NCBI RefSeq assembly: GCF_030272615.1
Contig: NC_081414.1
Coordinates: forward strand, 524,318,137 to 524,382,136
Reading direction: 5' to 3'
Length of the DNA stretch: 64,000 nt
Source: Cryptomeria japonica
Taxonomy: Eukaryota; Streptophyta; Pinopsida; Cupressales; Cupressaceae
Shown: piece by piece, positions 1 to 12,873 of the stretch
Layout: every line of letters starts with the position of its first letter
How positions within the stretch are numbered: position 1 is the first letter of the stretch
The notes under the pieces: generated by a model
Told to the model about the DNA's origin: nothing
Database searches by the model: none
Seen by the model: the letters and a program-made list of their open reading frames with translations, nothing else
Made by a program: the position numbers and the translations under genes

Positions 1-1823
1 GTGTACAGAGGTCGTTTGATATTTTTGAGGAAGGCATCATGTGTTGCCAGAACATTGACTTCATCAGGTCCGTAGTGTCGACAAAGCTAGTTGGGCATTT
101 AAAAAAATTAATATCTCTTCACTTGTGACTCGTCTTGAGAAACCGTTTGGTAGAGTTCATGCTTGTATATCAAAGTACACATCTGTCTGATGGTGAGGTC
201 CAGAAAGGTGTTTTGACCACTTTGAAAATTACATCTTCGCGATTAAATGCGAAAATGTGGCATAATTGCCTGAAAGTTGCAAAACTCAGTCTGATGATCC
301 GAAAATGATGCCGATCATTTTCAGAGGTGTGTTTAAGGTTCCTGAGGTATTTCAGAGGTCAGTTGCATTAAAACGAATTTTTTTTTAGCCGGACCCACTT
401 TGGGGCTCGACGTGGATAAATGCCTGTGCATTAAATTTTATGGCGAAATGGTCTTAAGTGTATGCTTGTATGTCAATGTTAGCTCAACTGCAGTTCGCCA
501 GTAGGATGGTGAGAGGTGATTTCAGTTGCTTGTCGTTTATGGATTGAATGGATGTATATCTTGCGTCTAGTTGCAAACTTCGAATAATTTAGAGAGATGT
601 CAAATTTACCAATTATATTATTAAGCAAGGAATGGAAATTCAACACATTGGTGATTTGGTTTTTAGCAGATTGGAGGCACTTCTTTACATAACTCAGCTT
701 TATTCTTGTAATGATTCTAATAATTGAACAGAGGAGGAGAGGAGCTGGAAAGAACAAATGAATCTTGTTCCTCTATTGACTGATGGAAGGCTCCAGCAGA
801 TGCATTGCCAAGTCAAAATGGCAGCAGTCTCTCTTTGCATGGTATTGGAGCAGCAAATAAAAACTTTAGTTAATGCAATTACCTGGTGTAAAGCTACAAC
901 TCCTCCCTGTTGCGTGGATATTTGGAGGGCATATAAAGTTAAAACAAATGCCTGCTCCCCTCTATGTGATGTTTCCTTCTTTGTGTGGCTGGTAAAAGGA
1001 ATTCAAAACTCCAAACAAATGCATTGGCAGGTTTGAATACCGATTTAAAGTTTAATAACTTCAGCAAATGCCAAATCGTCCTTGTGGTGTTGTAATGGCA
1101 ATAGAAATTTCAGCAAATAAAATCAGTAGTAAGTGCATTGGCAAGGGTAAAATTTGCTATTGAAAGGTAATTAAAATTTTACCAAATGCAATTGCTGAGT
1201 GTGCAACTAGTTCTTCCTCCTCCACGTATGTGATGAAGACAAGATATTGAAATAATAAAACCAGTACCATCCCTCCCTCACCTGGCATGATGGCTGGTGG
1301 TAGGAGCAGCATGTTGAAGCAACCAAGCAGGTGCAAACAACAGACCCTCTTCTCCTCCCTATGCGTGGTTTTTTTTGTATTGGAGGCAGCATTTGAAAAC
1401 CTCAGTAAATGCAAATGGCAAGTGTAATTCTAAGCTGGTGGTAGTGTTGAAACAAAGGCATAGTAAAACAATAGCAATCTGAGTTCTCCTCCCAAAGGCA
1501 TAGTAAAACTCCATGAAGAGTCTCAAGAAACTATAAAGAAAACATAGTCCCAGGCGAAGTGCATTATCCCACATTCGCTGGGAAGTGGGGTTTTTTGATA
1601 TTTTTAAGAAATAAGACACCCATCTAATATGTCAAAGCTTAAGGGCTTTTGACGGATGGTGCCTGATGGGCGCCCAAGGTGGACGCCATGCGTGCGCGCA
1701 TGCTTCCCAAGGTGACCAAGGAGGGTGACTGAGCGGCGACAAGTGGACCCCACGCAGGCACAGTTCTCAAGGTGGGTGAATTTTGCAGAGGAAGGCCAAT
1801 TTAACTGGTTAGCAGGTTGCAGG
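1..1823. other. Non-coding flank, no gene recognised
   Basis: This stretch has no reading frame that looks like a protein: open frames are all under 100 codons, overlap each other on both strands and show no domain. Short motifs such as GCAAATG and TGCATTGGCA recur between about 790 and 1430, which suggests an old degenerate repeat, but I could not fix a period. I see no transposon ends here. Confidence 0.5.
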
Positions 1824-2130
1824 AGATCGACGACCAGTGCGACTTCGCGAAGGAAAGATGCTCGCCAATTAAGGTCCACGAAGTAGCGAAAAACCATGTG
1901 CAAAAAACCAAAGTTAAAAACAATGTAGGTTCCGAGTAGATCGATGGTCAGCGTGACTTCGCGAAAGGGAGATGCTCACATGTTAAACCCAGCGAAATGG
2001 TGAAAAACCTAGGCTCAACGAAGGGGAGTTAAAGATCAAGAAACTCCGGAAAGATCCAACAACTCGCGTGATTTGAGAGACTGAAGATGCTCGCCGGTTA
2101 GCCATTGCGAAATGGCGAAAGCCAGGTGGC
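1824..2130. repeat. Degenerate tandem repeat, about 110 bp, three copies
   Basis: Three successive blocks share the order 'GATCGA..GGTCAGCGTGA', 'TTCGCGAA', 'GATGCTC' and 'GCGAAATGG(T/C)GAAAAACC'. They start near 1829, 1940 and 2062, with a unit of roughly 110-120 bp. The copies have drifted. The block is more GC-rich than its surroundings. No coding potential is visible. Confidence 0.55.
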
Positions 2131-3840
2131 AGGTCCAGTTGGCGGGTCCCGTCCCAGTGGCGCATAGGTGGCAGACACATGGGGATAACATGGTGATGAG
2201 CAAGCAGCTTGGTGGTGGACACGTGGCAGAGTGATGAGGTGTCATCCCAGAGGGCGCCTAGTGGATCCCATTGACGAATTAGAGATCGCCACGTGGTAGG
2301 GCGTTAGGCCAAAATCAGAGGCAAAAATGGATGAAAAATCAAAATTAAATTATATAGTTGAAACTATATAGAAAATTGAAAAATTTAAATGACAGAGCCA
2401 CATGAATGATTAATTTGCCCAGAGGTCTATTTTTGGTCAAAATACTAAGTATTATATATTGCCGGAAAGCTCTCAAGATAAGGAATCCAATCAAGTAGTT
2501 AATTTTAATAGATATGAGATATTTCGGGAGAAGTTTTGATGGGAATGAAGAAGATATTTTTGCACTTAGGGACAAAGGAGACACTTGGCAATTTCGGTTG
2601 CAGACATAATCTTTTCCCTCTTCCTTTCTATTCCAATTTTATTCTCATGGTAAAGGTTCCAGAATTCTGTGAGAAGTGCTCCAGTTTTCATGGCTTCCAT
2701 TTTCTGAATTTCTTGACCCAAACTTGTAAAGTTCTATGGATCTGTTCAGGGTATAGAGGCTACATTGCAAGATGACATATTGTTTTCTAGTTGCTCTGCT
2801 TACTTGTGTTAGGCATGAGTAAATTTCCGATGATATTGTCTCTATGCATTTATTTCATTGTTATGAATTGAATCCTCAAGGAGGCTTATAATTTGTCATC
2901 TCAAGGAGATTGTATGATTGTTTGTAGGCATTCTTCAATGAAGAGTTTAAATTCTATAATTAGTCATAAACAATGGAATGTGTCCTAGATCTGATAATTT
3001 TGTGAATGGATTGAGTAATGCATTAGTATAAGGTATTAATGCAGGGATATTTTGTAAGGAAAACAAATTTGCAGCTGTGATTGACATTTTGTAGTTCTGT
3101 GTGTGACTCTGTTGCCCAATGAACAAGGCACTGGTCTTTGATAGATTTGGGGATGGTTTCAGATATATATTTTAAAAGAAAATCTGTTTTCCTTTATGTT
3201 TAGGGGTTTGTGTTCTATCCTTCCAAAGCTCTGTTTCACCCATTATTTGTACAAGATCTAGCCAATCTGTATGTGTTATCTAATTTGTTGAGCTTGTGGA
3301 ATGGTTTATTTGCTTCATTGATGTTGTCATGTTGAGTAAATGAGTTAATTTCATGCATCAAAAAGGGTGTCCCCCCCTAGGTCTAGCAGAACCTGAAGTG
3401 CAGGAGGATCATTAGGATCCTATGTTATGTTGTCCAAGCCCTGGAGTGTTTTCATTGATTGAGATTGACTTTCTCATAGATCAATTGCAGGTGTACTTAG
3501 GTTAACCAAATTTGGTGAACAACAGTGACTAAGTCTTTAATAATAATAATAACTAGCAATTGCACCTTGGTGTGCACTGGGCATGCTGAATAGGTGTGGA
3601 AGGTCAATTAAGAAATTTTTTGGTTCAATTTTTGTATATATTTGTGTAGTACATAAGATCATTTGTTAGGGTATTTAGCAAATGATGTTGTTTGTACAAC
3701 AAAGGTCTCCATGAGGAAGTGATGGCTTTAAATCAGCTATGCATCCACTTTTAGATAGCAAAACATGACCTTAAACAAAACCTTTAAATCTGAAAGATAA
3801 TCAATCTCCATTATTGATAAGCTCATGTTATGTTTACAAT
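2131..3840. other. Intergenic, nothing recognised
   Basis: AT-rich sequence without a convincing reading frame on either strand, without terminal repeats, and without RNA-gene boxes that I could see. Confidence 0.5.
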
Positions 3841-4090
3841 AGGGAGAGCGAAAGAGGAGTTATAGGGATAGAAAGAGGGAGAGATAGAGGGATAAGGAGA
3901 TATACATATAGAGGAGATAGAGATGTAGATGTAGATGGAGAAGAAGAGGGATGTAGAGAGAAGGAAAGGAATAGATAAAGAGATGAAGGAGAAAGGAATA
4001 GATAGATATGGAAGAGATAAATATATATAGAGAGATGGGAAAATAAAAATGAAAAAAATAGAGAAATAAATGCAAAGAGATATAAATAAG
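3841..4090. repeat. Purine-rich (GAGA/GATA) low-complexity tract
   Basis: The plus strand is almost pure purine, built from GAGAGA, GATAGA and GGAGA motifs. The overlapping minus-strand frames rich in Ser, Leu, Ile and Tyr are translations of this simple sequence and are not genes. Confidence 0.8.
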
Positions 4091-4097
4091 GAGAAGT

Positions 4098-4166
4098 AAT
4101 ATTTTTTTCCCCTCCATGCACAGTAATATTTTTTTCCCCTCCATGCATAGTAATATTTTTTTCCCC
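4098..4166. repeat. Short tandem repeat, about 28 bp, 2.7 copies
   Basis: The unit AGTAATATTTTTTTCCCC followed by TCCATGCA(C/T) occurs twice in full and once in part, directly next to the GA-rich tract. The copies are nearly identical, so this is a recent local duplication. Confidence 0.8.
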
Positions 4167-5460
4167 CTTGAAACTACTCTAAAAACTTGAATGCAATTAA
4201 ATTAATTTAAGTCCGAGGCAAGCCACATGAGATCCATGCAACGTGTGGAATGACATTGCTAAATTTTGTTGGCATGATTAGGTTTTCCAACAGAAATAAT
4301 ATATTGATTATTTTGGAAGTGGAAGAAAATCGCCAAGAGTATCTAAAATAGAGAGAGTTGTTTACTATTTGAACAAGAAAATTTCTAATTCTTGGACAAT
4401 TAACACTTTTAGTTTTTGACTTAGATATTGACTTCACATTAAAGAGACCAATCTTGGTAGTACTCCTGAATAGAAAAAACAATTTTCTCATTTTTTGAGT
4501 TGGATATTGACTTGACACTAAAGGAAATCTTTTTAATATTATAATCAACAAAGTGAATGTTAAAGAAAAAGCAATTTGAAAATGTTAAAGAAATTTTAAA
4601 AGTTATAATAAACTATTTTTTTTTAATTTTTAATGAAGCCTCATCACCATTTCATTTTATGAACATATAATTAAATTTGTGTTAACCTATAAGAATTGGG
4701 ATTTGCTAGTTAATAAACTGACTGCATAATGTAATACATTTGTATATCATCAAATGAAGTACAACATCTCATAGTAACTACAAGAGCAATAGTCTGAATC
4801 ACACATTCCTGGCATCATTGTTTTACAGGAAAAAATAATAACATAACAATTGTATAAAACTTATTGAGAAAAGAATCATAATTGTACTATCTATGTTTAC
4901 TATTTGTACATTAACAAGTTACAAACAACATTTAACAAGCCTGTTTGTCATAAATGCATCTTAAGATCTAAATTCCATATCTGAAAAATATAAAATGGTA
5001 CATATTGATCTTTAATTATAGCAATGAAGGCATATTAATGATGTAACCTATTTTTATATTAGACAACAAATTTTAACATTATGATGATCAAGAATCTTGT
5101 AGAACTATTCAATAAACAAAAACAAAAACAAAAAAATCTTGTAGAAGTGAATAAAAAGAAGTTAACATCAATCATAATCTCCGAATGTGTGTCAACATAT
5201 TGATTTACAACAACTAAGTGTGGGAGTGAAAAGTCCACTTTTTCCCACTAAACCTTTTTTTGAAAGGTTAGAATTTCTCATCTTGTCAACTCTATTGAAT
5301 TTATCATCCTTGACTTACCTTTCCCAAAAATACACTTTTCTCTAAGCCCTTTTTGAAAATTTCAAACTTTCTAATTGTTATATGCATGCCAGACTTCTCA
5401 TCCCCAACATGTCTTTCCCTCCAAGTTTTCTTTTCCTCTCATATAATTATCCATAAATCT
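4167..5460. other. AT-rich intergenic DNA, nothing recognised
   Basis: No supported gene, RNA or transposon end. The 114-codon minus-strand frame at 4207-4551 shows no domain, lies in AT-rich DNA and has no neighbouring exons. Confidence 0.5.
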
Positions 5461-6075
5461 ATCTTAACCCTAATTGTTCCCTAGTGCTAACTATAATTAT
5501 AATATAAACATATATCCCAAACTCTAGCTCCAACTATACCTCTAATTCTAACCCTAAATCCACCTCTAACTCTAAACTTAACCCTTATCGTAATTCTAAC
5601 CTTCTGGCCCTAATTATAACCTTAAAATTAAACATAATTCTAACCCTAATCATACTTCTAAATCTAAGACTTACCCTAACTCTAACTATAACCCTAACCG
5701 TACTTATAATTTCAAGTGTAATTTTAGCCATGATACCAAACTTAACCCTAATTGTATCTCTAACTTTACTTCTAATTCTATATCTATCCCTAACAATAAC
5801 TCTATTTCTAACCTTAAGCTTTATCCTTACCTTAATTCAACCCTACATAACCTTCATCCTAACACTAGTTTTAATTGTACCTTAATTCTAACTTTGACCC
5901 TAATTATAATCATAATGTTATTTCTAACCCTAACTCTAATGTTTATCATAACTCTAATTGTAAACCTAGCCCCAATTCTAAATGTAATCCAAATTTTGGT
6001 CTTTCCCTAACCCTAACCCTAAGTGTAACCTTATTTATAGCACTAATCATAATCTAATTATAACCTTGATCGTAA
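5461..6075. repeat. Degenerate interstitial telomere-like (CCCTAA)n block
   Basis: About 600 bp are built from variants of the hexamer/heptamer CCCTAA, CTCTAA, TTCTAA and CCTTAA. The purest stretch is near 6003-6022, where CCCTAA occurs several times in a row. The plant telomere unit is CCCTAAA on this strand, so the block looks like an old telomere-derived or telomere-like minisatellite that has decayed. The 60-codon frame at 5875-6057, rich in Asn and Ser, is only its translation. Confidence 0.75.
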
Positions 6076-7259
6076 TTGTAAAATTAATGTCTTGGGTTAA
6101 TTTCACATACATTTATGTCATTTGTGGTTTTGGTATACATCATCAACCCATTGTTTACACCATCAACCCAATTTTAAAATTAAAATTAAAAAATATCAAG
6201 TAATCAATTTTAGCTTTTGAGACAATAGATATGTAAAAATTTGAAACTATTCTAATGATTAGGACACACAAATAATGGTATTTTTAAAAATAAGGACTAG
6301 TCTTCTATAAGTCTATGTTAACTAATAGATGAAGGATTGATCAAATATAGAGATACCAGCACAATAATCTTTAGAAATATTTTAATACATAAAGCTAATT
6401 TGGTGGGGAGACATTATCATAACAACCTAAAATTATTGATTTATATTCAATGACTAACTTTCTAGGGTGGTGAGTTTAAATAGATGTATATCGTGTGCTT
6501 TCTATTAAGAGAACTATCTTATTTTGACCTTCGTAAACATCATCAATGGGTGATTGAATTGGCAAGTTAATTTTCAAGACATTGAAATTTGTGCAAAGTT
6601 TGTTACATAAAGCAATGTGATATTGTGACATTCTTAACATCATCTAATTTTTTTCTTTATAAGTATCTTAACAACAATTGAATCTACAAGTTTTCATTAC
6701 ATTGAAATTTGTAGAACTTTTGATATGAACATAACTAGGCTACAAAAATCATCTGGTGCATCACAACCTCAAGCTTTGGTAAAGGATATATAGAATCAAT
6801 TATATATTTTAGATGGTTGGGATTAGATGGCAACCATAAAATGCAGAGTTATTATATTCATTTAATTGAGTAGTATATTGGAATCATCATATTCGATTGC
6901 TCTCTAATTAGGTCCTGTGAAGATTGAAGTAAATTTTGTACGTGTACATTGGATTTATTTGGTGCACATGTTGGGTAAATGCAAATAAGTATAGGGAGAT
7001 TCACTTAGTAAGCTAATCTTGTATCACCCAGTTCATCCAATCTTAAATTATACCCCTAATTTTATTTATACTTCTACATGTTGAATTTTTTAATATCCCT
7101 CTTAGTACATAGTTCATATTAAAATATTTTCAAATTAGACCAAAATGCTAATTGTTAATGGGCAAGAAATTTTAGTCTTTTTTTTATTTGTAAGCTGATA
7201 AGTAATTTATTAGTCATGTGTTAAATTATGATGTTTCATAAATCGAATTTTGTAGTTTT
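6076..7259. other. AT-rich intergenic DNA, nothing recognised
   Basis: No open frame of note, no terminal repeats and no RNA-gene signals seen. Confidence 0.5.
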
Positions 7260-7880
7260 CAATCGAAATTATTGATTTATATTGTATACATAGTATTTTA
7301 TACAAAATTATTTTTGATGAATATTAATTGTTCTTACTAAAGTTATATCTATAATTTTTTAATCAAATTCATTGACTTTTATTTTGAAGTCGTGATTTAT
7401 ATCATTGACTTTTATTTTGAAGTAGTGATTTATATCATTTTTATTTTGAAGTAGTGATTTATAGGAACCCATCTCTTACCAGTAATGCTTTATATTTTAT
7501 AAATAGTAGTTTATACAAAATTTTCTTTGATGAATATTAATTTTTCTTATTGAATTAAAATTATAATTTTTGAATCAAACTCATTGATCCATGTTTTTAA
7601 GTAATGGTTTATAGGAACCCAATCTCATACTAATATTGCTTGAGTCTCAATGCAAGATGTGATTAAAATTTTACGATTAAGTATGCTTAAATCATTTGTA
7701 TAAAATTCTCTTTGATGAATATTAATTGTTAATTGAATTTAAATCTATAATTTTTGAATCAAATTCATTGACCTATATTTTTAAGTAATGGTTTATAAGA
7801 ACCTATCTCTCACTAATAATGTTTGAGTCTCATGCTTCACATCTAAGATGTGATTAAAATTTTACAATTAAGTATGTTTG
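7260..7880. repeat. Degenerate tandem repeat, about 185-213 bp, three copies
   Basis: The landmark TTTGATGAATATTAATT recurs near 7314, 7527 and 7712. It is followed each time by 'TATAATTTTTGAATCAAA.TCATTGA' and 'AAGTAATGGTTTATA.GAACC'. Inside the first copy, the segment with TTTTATTTTGAAGT.GTGATTTATA is itself repeated three times (7374-7462). The last two copies end in the same 'AAGATGTGATTAAAATTTTAC'. No coding potential. Confidence 0.7.
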
Positions 7881-9119
7881 CATCCTTGAGTGTTAGACTT
7901 TGTGAACATCACCTAGATGCATCAACTGTTAGGTAAACTATTCATTCTAAAAAAATATATCACTAAAAATTAGAAATAATTGTAAATTTTAAATAAAGAA
8001 TTTAATTTTTAATAAAAAAAAAATCTACAATTTCTTAGCCCTCCAAATAAATTACCTAAACCATATTTGACTATCTAAGATATAAAATTCATGAAGTATT
8101 CCAACATTTGAATTCTCAAATAATTGATAGAACTTAGTATTTAGCAATTAGAACTTCCATATTGAAATCCAGTCTAAAGTTGATATAAATTGTAACATGA
8201 AATGATGAGAAGCAAGTCATTGCACATGATAAAATTGAACAAAAATATTGAAAATCAAATTCAAGTTAAAAAAATCTACAATTTTACCTCAACTCGTTAT
8301 TATAGCGATGGCACATAATTTATTATGTCATCAAGCATTACCCCTTTGCCAGTTGTCTACGTGGATAGTACATTCATTTTTTTACAGGATTCCAAAAAAA
8401 CTTAATCTATCTACTTGTTATTCCATGGCATAGATATGAATGGTAAAATTAAACCTAAGATAAGAAAATAAACTTAATCAAAAACCATTTTCTGCCTTAC
8501 TACAACCTAGAACAAGATCTTACAAATACTTCATGTATTCACTAATTTTTTCTCAAATTACTAAATTGAAACATATCTCGATTTTGTAGAGCAGTTGGGT
8601 CTCAATTTTGCAATAAATGTTATATTAATAAATGATTGGAAAATGTCCATGTGAAAGGATAGCCTTGCTTTGAAAGGACAATAAATTCTTACAAAGGATG
8701 GTGCTACTTGCCAAACCTGCCATATTGCACATGAGAATGATGACACAACTACTCTTTACCATAATAATTAAATTCATTTAATGAACATAGGTATGGCTGC
8801 AAATCTAATTTTATACTTTACACCTTGTCAAACATGAAACGATGGCCATTCAAAACATAGCTGCAGAGTAGATCGACTCAGAAAACTTAGCAAGAAGGTT
8901 GAGCTTGAAAAGTAATCATGCATAAAAATTAAATTATAACTGGGAATTGTGTTAGGCCTTGCCATTAGCTTTTCCATCTTGATTGGTATAGGCATCATCG
9001 TCCTCATCATCAGTCAGATCAGAATCTGTGACATAGGTCTTCCACAGCTAGTGTTGTCTCCACACTTTCTCTATCATTTCTTCAATTGGCACATTCTTTG
9101 TTTTCAGAAGGAGGAATAG
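7881..9119. other. Intergenic, no supported gene
   Basis: Only short overlapping frames occur. A possible splice acceptor (TTCTTTGTTTTCAG, ending 9107) lies at the right edge and would serve the candidate exon that follows. Confidence 0.4.
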
Positions 9120-9383
9120 GACAAATGTGGACATGATTACTGTGTTCTCCAACTACAGAATCTGCAAGCTCAAAACAACTTATTTAACATTTGTCACCTT
9201 CAACTTGAATTTGGGTCAGTGCTATCTAGAGAAGAAAAATCAGATTCCTCAAGAAATGGCTATGCTCTCGTTGCGGGATGTGTTATGTTTATCGTGGTAG
9301 CCATTGCTTTAGTCCTCCTACTCTGGCCCTGCTTTCAAGAAGGTTCTATTAATGAAATCTCCCCATCCTTTGAGTATGGCTAG
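9120..9383 (+). pseudogene. Possible terminal exon with a C-terminal membrane anchor
   Basis: An 87-codon frame without its own start codon stays open from just after a TAG at 9117-9119 to a TAG at 9381-9383. The middle is rich in Leu, Gln and Asn (LQLQNLQAQNN) and could form a short helix. It is followed by SREEKSDSSRNG and then a strong hydrophobic segment, about 21 residues from ALVAG to LLLW. A short tail (PCFQEGSINEISPSFEYG) closes it. A good acceptor site ends at 9107, although the in-frame TAG at 9117 would break an exon starting there. The arrangement suggests a tail-anchored protein. I recognise no family and no upstream exon, so it may be a decayed gene fragment or chance. Confidence 0.25.
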
Positions 9384-10734
9384 GGGAAGAGTGAGGTCAC
9401 ATCTTCTTGTAAGGACCAGAAGGAAAGCACATTGGTGCTCATGCCTAGAGATGAAAACCCCTCTTTTATTGCTTAGATTTCTTCTTTAAAAGGGGAAGAG
9501 CACACTGTAAATATAATTTTATAGTCCATTCTTTGATCCAGAAATTATTTTTCTGGAAAAGTCTAACACTTACTTTTAACTGAATATGCTTGAATTGATT
9601 TGAATGGGCGATGGAACAAATATAGATTAGATATTTGATTGTAATTTTCTATTTTGAAGATAAACAACCGAAACCCTTTTTCACAAATATTTTTATCTTT
9701 TTATAGTCTCTTGGAATCTTGTTCTTTTCATTTATTTTCTTCACAAATCCTCACTACAAGGGCGATGACTAGTTGTAGGTCTAAAGCATCCTTCATGGCG
9801 GCAGTCAGAGAAGGGAGGTGTAGTCAGAGTTCGCCTGGGAGAGACACAAGGGTGGTTGTGTGGAGGTGAGGAAGTCTTCCTAGTGGGTATGAGGCCGCTA
9901 CCATGCCCAGTTTGATCTGCAGTGTCGCCTAAATATCTATGAAAGTTCATCCATTAAATCTCATTTTGAACGCAAAAAAGTCTTTGTCATATCTGACAAT
10001 TGAGTGGGATGATAATGGAAGGCTGTGATCATTCTAATCGTCTTGCACTCTCTAACAGATGATATGAACCATTGATGGCAAAAATGAGCTTCTCCATCTC
10101 ATATAAGAGACGCCTTCGGCATAATAATAAAACTATATCACACTAACTGCACATCATCCGATCGGTTGAAGAATCTACGACTGGAAGGAGAAGCAAACTT
10201 TATTTTATAAGAGAGAAGCCCCAAAGTTTTTTTTTTAATTTACATCACTTTATCGATACTTTTAACATGCAGGGCATTGGCTTAAGCTGAAAAAGAAGCT
10301 ATTGTATCAACAAATCGTGCTTTGTGATCCTGTGTACTCAGAGTGCCCTTGCTAAATGTTTGTAGATAAGTATGCAACACAGTTTATCCATCCTTCTGAT
10401 GTTGAACGCCTAAGTTGAATAGAAAAAAGGTCCCCCCTTCCCCATCACAGTGTCTGACTACAAGTCGGATGGGCATACAGGCCATTTTTGGTGAGATTGA
10501 GAGAAATGGTGGAAAATCATTGCTCTCGGCCCTCTTTCCTTTGTATTTTTCCACCTCCGAGAATGTTATGCTTAGAGCAGTAAAGAGTTATGTTGTGTGC
10601 TTAGTCAACATTTAAATCTATATTTGTATTTATTATTATTTTATATAATAACTTTTAAAATGGTAACTAACTAGATAATAAAGAAGGGGTTCATGCAAAA
10701 TAGGAATAAATAGTAAGCATTTTTAAAAAAAAAA
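9384..10734. other. Intergenic, nothing recognised
   Basis: Short frames at 9654-9950 on both strands overlap each other and show no domain. No transposon ends or RNA genes seen. Confidence 0.45.
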
Positions 10735-10895
10735 ATTTCTTGAGAATATTAACTTCTTAATCCAAAAATGAAAATACTTTTAAATATTCATTTTTTTCTT
10801 GATAATATTAACTTGCTAATCTAAAAATGAAAATACTTTTAAATATTCATTTTTCTTGATAATGCTAACTTGCTAAAAAAAAATGAAAATACATT
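10735..10895. repeat. Tandem repeat, about 57-63 bp, three copies
   Basis: The unit TTTCTTGA.AATATTAACTT followed by 'CTTAATC.AAAAATGAAAATACTTTTAAATATTCA' occurs three times. The last copy has a run of A in place of TCTA. The first two copies are nearly identical. Confidence 0.8.
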
Positions 10896-11597
10896 GTTTA
10901 TCCCAACCTAATTAAAATCCACTTTTTAGATTTAAACAAGAATTTCTAAATCCCTTAATTTACATTGACCCCTTTAAAATTTACCCATAGAAGATACAAA
11001 ATGCATGCAAATGAAAATCACATCTACAAATCAATGGAATCCTTGTCATTGAATCCAACCCTTGTTCTCCCAGCTATCCTCCTTCAATCCTTGCCATGTA
11101 TCCTGGTAAATATCTTCTCCAAAACCCTCTAAAATCCTACTATATGTCTACAAAATTCTCCTACAACTAACATGATATTGAAAACTAACTTCATAAGAAT
11201 TCAAATATTATTTTATCACAAAAGAAATAAACTCTCCCTTTTTTAAAATCTAACATTCAATATATAGAATAAGAGGACTATTTCTCACTACCAAAAGGAA
11301 TAAATGATTCACAGATTCTTTTTCCCAAAACAATTCCATGCAAAAAATAATCTTCAAAAGGAATAAATGTGTCATAGTGGGGGTTACATTTTGACCATGC
11401 ATTCAAAATTGAATTTAAATTCATTTCTATAATCTTCTCTTTTCTCCTACACCATGTGCTCAGTTAGAATATTGAGAAAAAAAAAAATTCCCAATAAATT
11501 ATAACCACAAGTCACGACTTCTTAATTCTTCTTTTTTTTAAAAGATTCCATCCTTATACAATTTTTCATCTCTAACTAACATTACTCATAAGATTAA
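10896..11597. other. AT-rich intergenic DNA, nothing recognised
   Basis: No supported gene or RNA. Confidence 0.5.
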
Positions 11598-11641
11598 TGA
11601 TAGTAGTAGTAGTAGTAGTAATAATAATAATAATAATAACA
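11598..11641. repeat. (TAG)n/(TAA)n microsatellite
   Basis: Six GTA/TAG triplets run directly into seven TAA triplets, about 40 bp upstream of the left end of the large DNA transposon. Confidence 0.9.
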
Positions 11642-11680
11642 ACTAGTTATATCAAGGTCTAAAAAGAGGGTTATGACATT

Positions 11681-11739
11681 GGGTAAGTGCACAAAGATGG
11701 TGGTCAAAAAGGGGGGTATAAGTGGACACTTTTTTTTTG
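11681..11739 (+). repeat. Left terminal inverted repeat
   Basis: The first 26 bases match the right end on the opposite strand at all but one position (A for T at the sixth base). A G-rich 12-base insertion (GGGGGGTATA region) then separates the second matching block, AGTGGACAC. The 4 bases before it, CATT, are repeated after the right end. Confidence 0.85.
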
Positions 11740-12544
11740 AAATCAAGTGAACCTGAACTTGGAGGCAAAATTTGAAAGTCATCCACTCAAGATATGAAGA
11801 TAATCAAAGAACAAATATTGTATTACTCTGAATCTAGTTTCCAAAATACTAAACTTTTTCAAAATTGGATAAGATTAAGGGGGTCAAATCCTTCGCGCAC
11901 GAAAAACAGACCCTGATTTTTTCTAAAAAAACATAATAGTGTCTGACGTGCGCATCAAAAAAGTCATAGTTAGATTTAGTATTTTGACGAATCCTTTGGC
12001 AGAAAGATAATTAAGAGTGAGCACTAGAAGATGTGTATTTTTTTGTAATTTTTTGTTGAGTATTTTTTTTTAGTGATTTTTCCAATCGAGCACATCTTGA
12101 AAATTAGGTACCTATTCGTGTGCAAAGCATAAGTTGCACTAAACAAATCGAAAATACAATTTTTTTTTTTTAAATTGTAAAGAATCAAGTGCACTACAAT
12201 AATATATAAATTTTTAAAATTTGGATAAGTATATCAAAAGTTATTAAAAAAATGGTGCACCTATGTCTGTGAGAACTGGAGACACTAGTAAAAGAAATTC
12301 AATAATAATATGTTATTATTGTTCAAATTGAAAAAAAATTATATGGTTAGAAAGCTCAGAAGATAGGTGAAAATATGGTGGCAATTTTAGAAATACCCAC
12401 TTGATGAAGTGTAAACCTGATGATGACAAAGTCGATAAACCAAGTTGATAAATAAAACATGCCAAAAATGAGAGAAATGGAGGGAAATCAAATTTCCAAA
12501 TCGTAGCTTTGTCATCCAGGCCTATTTCCAAGTCTAAACAGTCA
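11740..12544. other. Left sub-terminal non-coding part of the transposon
   Basis: AT-rich with no gene. Short GCGC-containing words (TTCGCGCACGAA near 11892, GACGTGCGCATC near 11945) resemble the sub-terminal repeat found further in. Confidence 0.5.
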
Positions 12545-12680
12545 AAAGCGCGTATAGGGTACTTATCGTTTAAAAAGTGGGTATGGAGTACTTAAGGTGT
12601 AAGAAGCGCATGCGTGCTCTTTTTCCTATAAACAACGCGTACACGCTCTTTTTACTATAAAAAACGCGTACGCACTATTG
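12545..12680. promoter_or_regulatory. Left sub-terminal repeats, GCG(T/C)ACGC type
   Basis: Copies of a roughly 29-bp unit consist of a palindromic core such as GCGCATGCGTGC, GCGTACACGC or GCGTACGCAC followed by TCTTTTTCCTATAAA. The same unit lies at the right end (25038-25140). Clustered sub-terminal repeats are typical transposase-binding sites in several plant DNA transposons, so a binding role is inferred here. Confidence 0.6.
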
Positions 12681-12689
12681 TATAATATG

Positions 12690-12795
12690 ATATTGTATAT
12701 ATAATATGTATATACATATAATATAATATATATATATGTGTGTGTCTGTATATAATAATATATAATATATTAAGTATATATATACACATATAAGT
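12690..12795. repeat. (AT)n-rich microsatellite
   Basis: TATATA and TGTGTG runs with a few interruptions; no coding potential. Confidence 0.8.
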
Positions 12796-12829
12796 GTATT
12801 ATCTCCCCCTCTCAAATGCATACAAGGTG

Positions 12830-12830
<1 letters not shown>

Positions 12831-12873
<43 letters not shown>

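Noticed and set aside
1604-2245. Minus-strand frames of 69-99 codons in the GC-richer patch
   Set aside because: They overlap each other in different frames and run through a tandem repeat without domain or splice context.
3834-4148. 94- and 104-codon minus-strand frames rich in Ser, Leu and Tyr
   Set aside because: They translate the GA/GATA-rich tract and the 28-bp repeat next to it.
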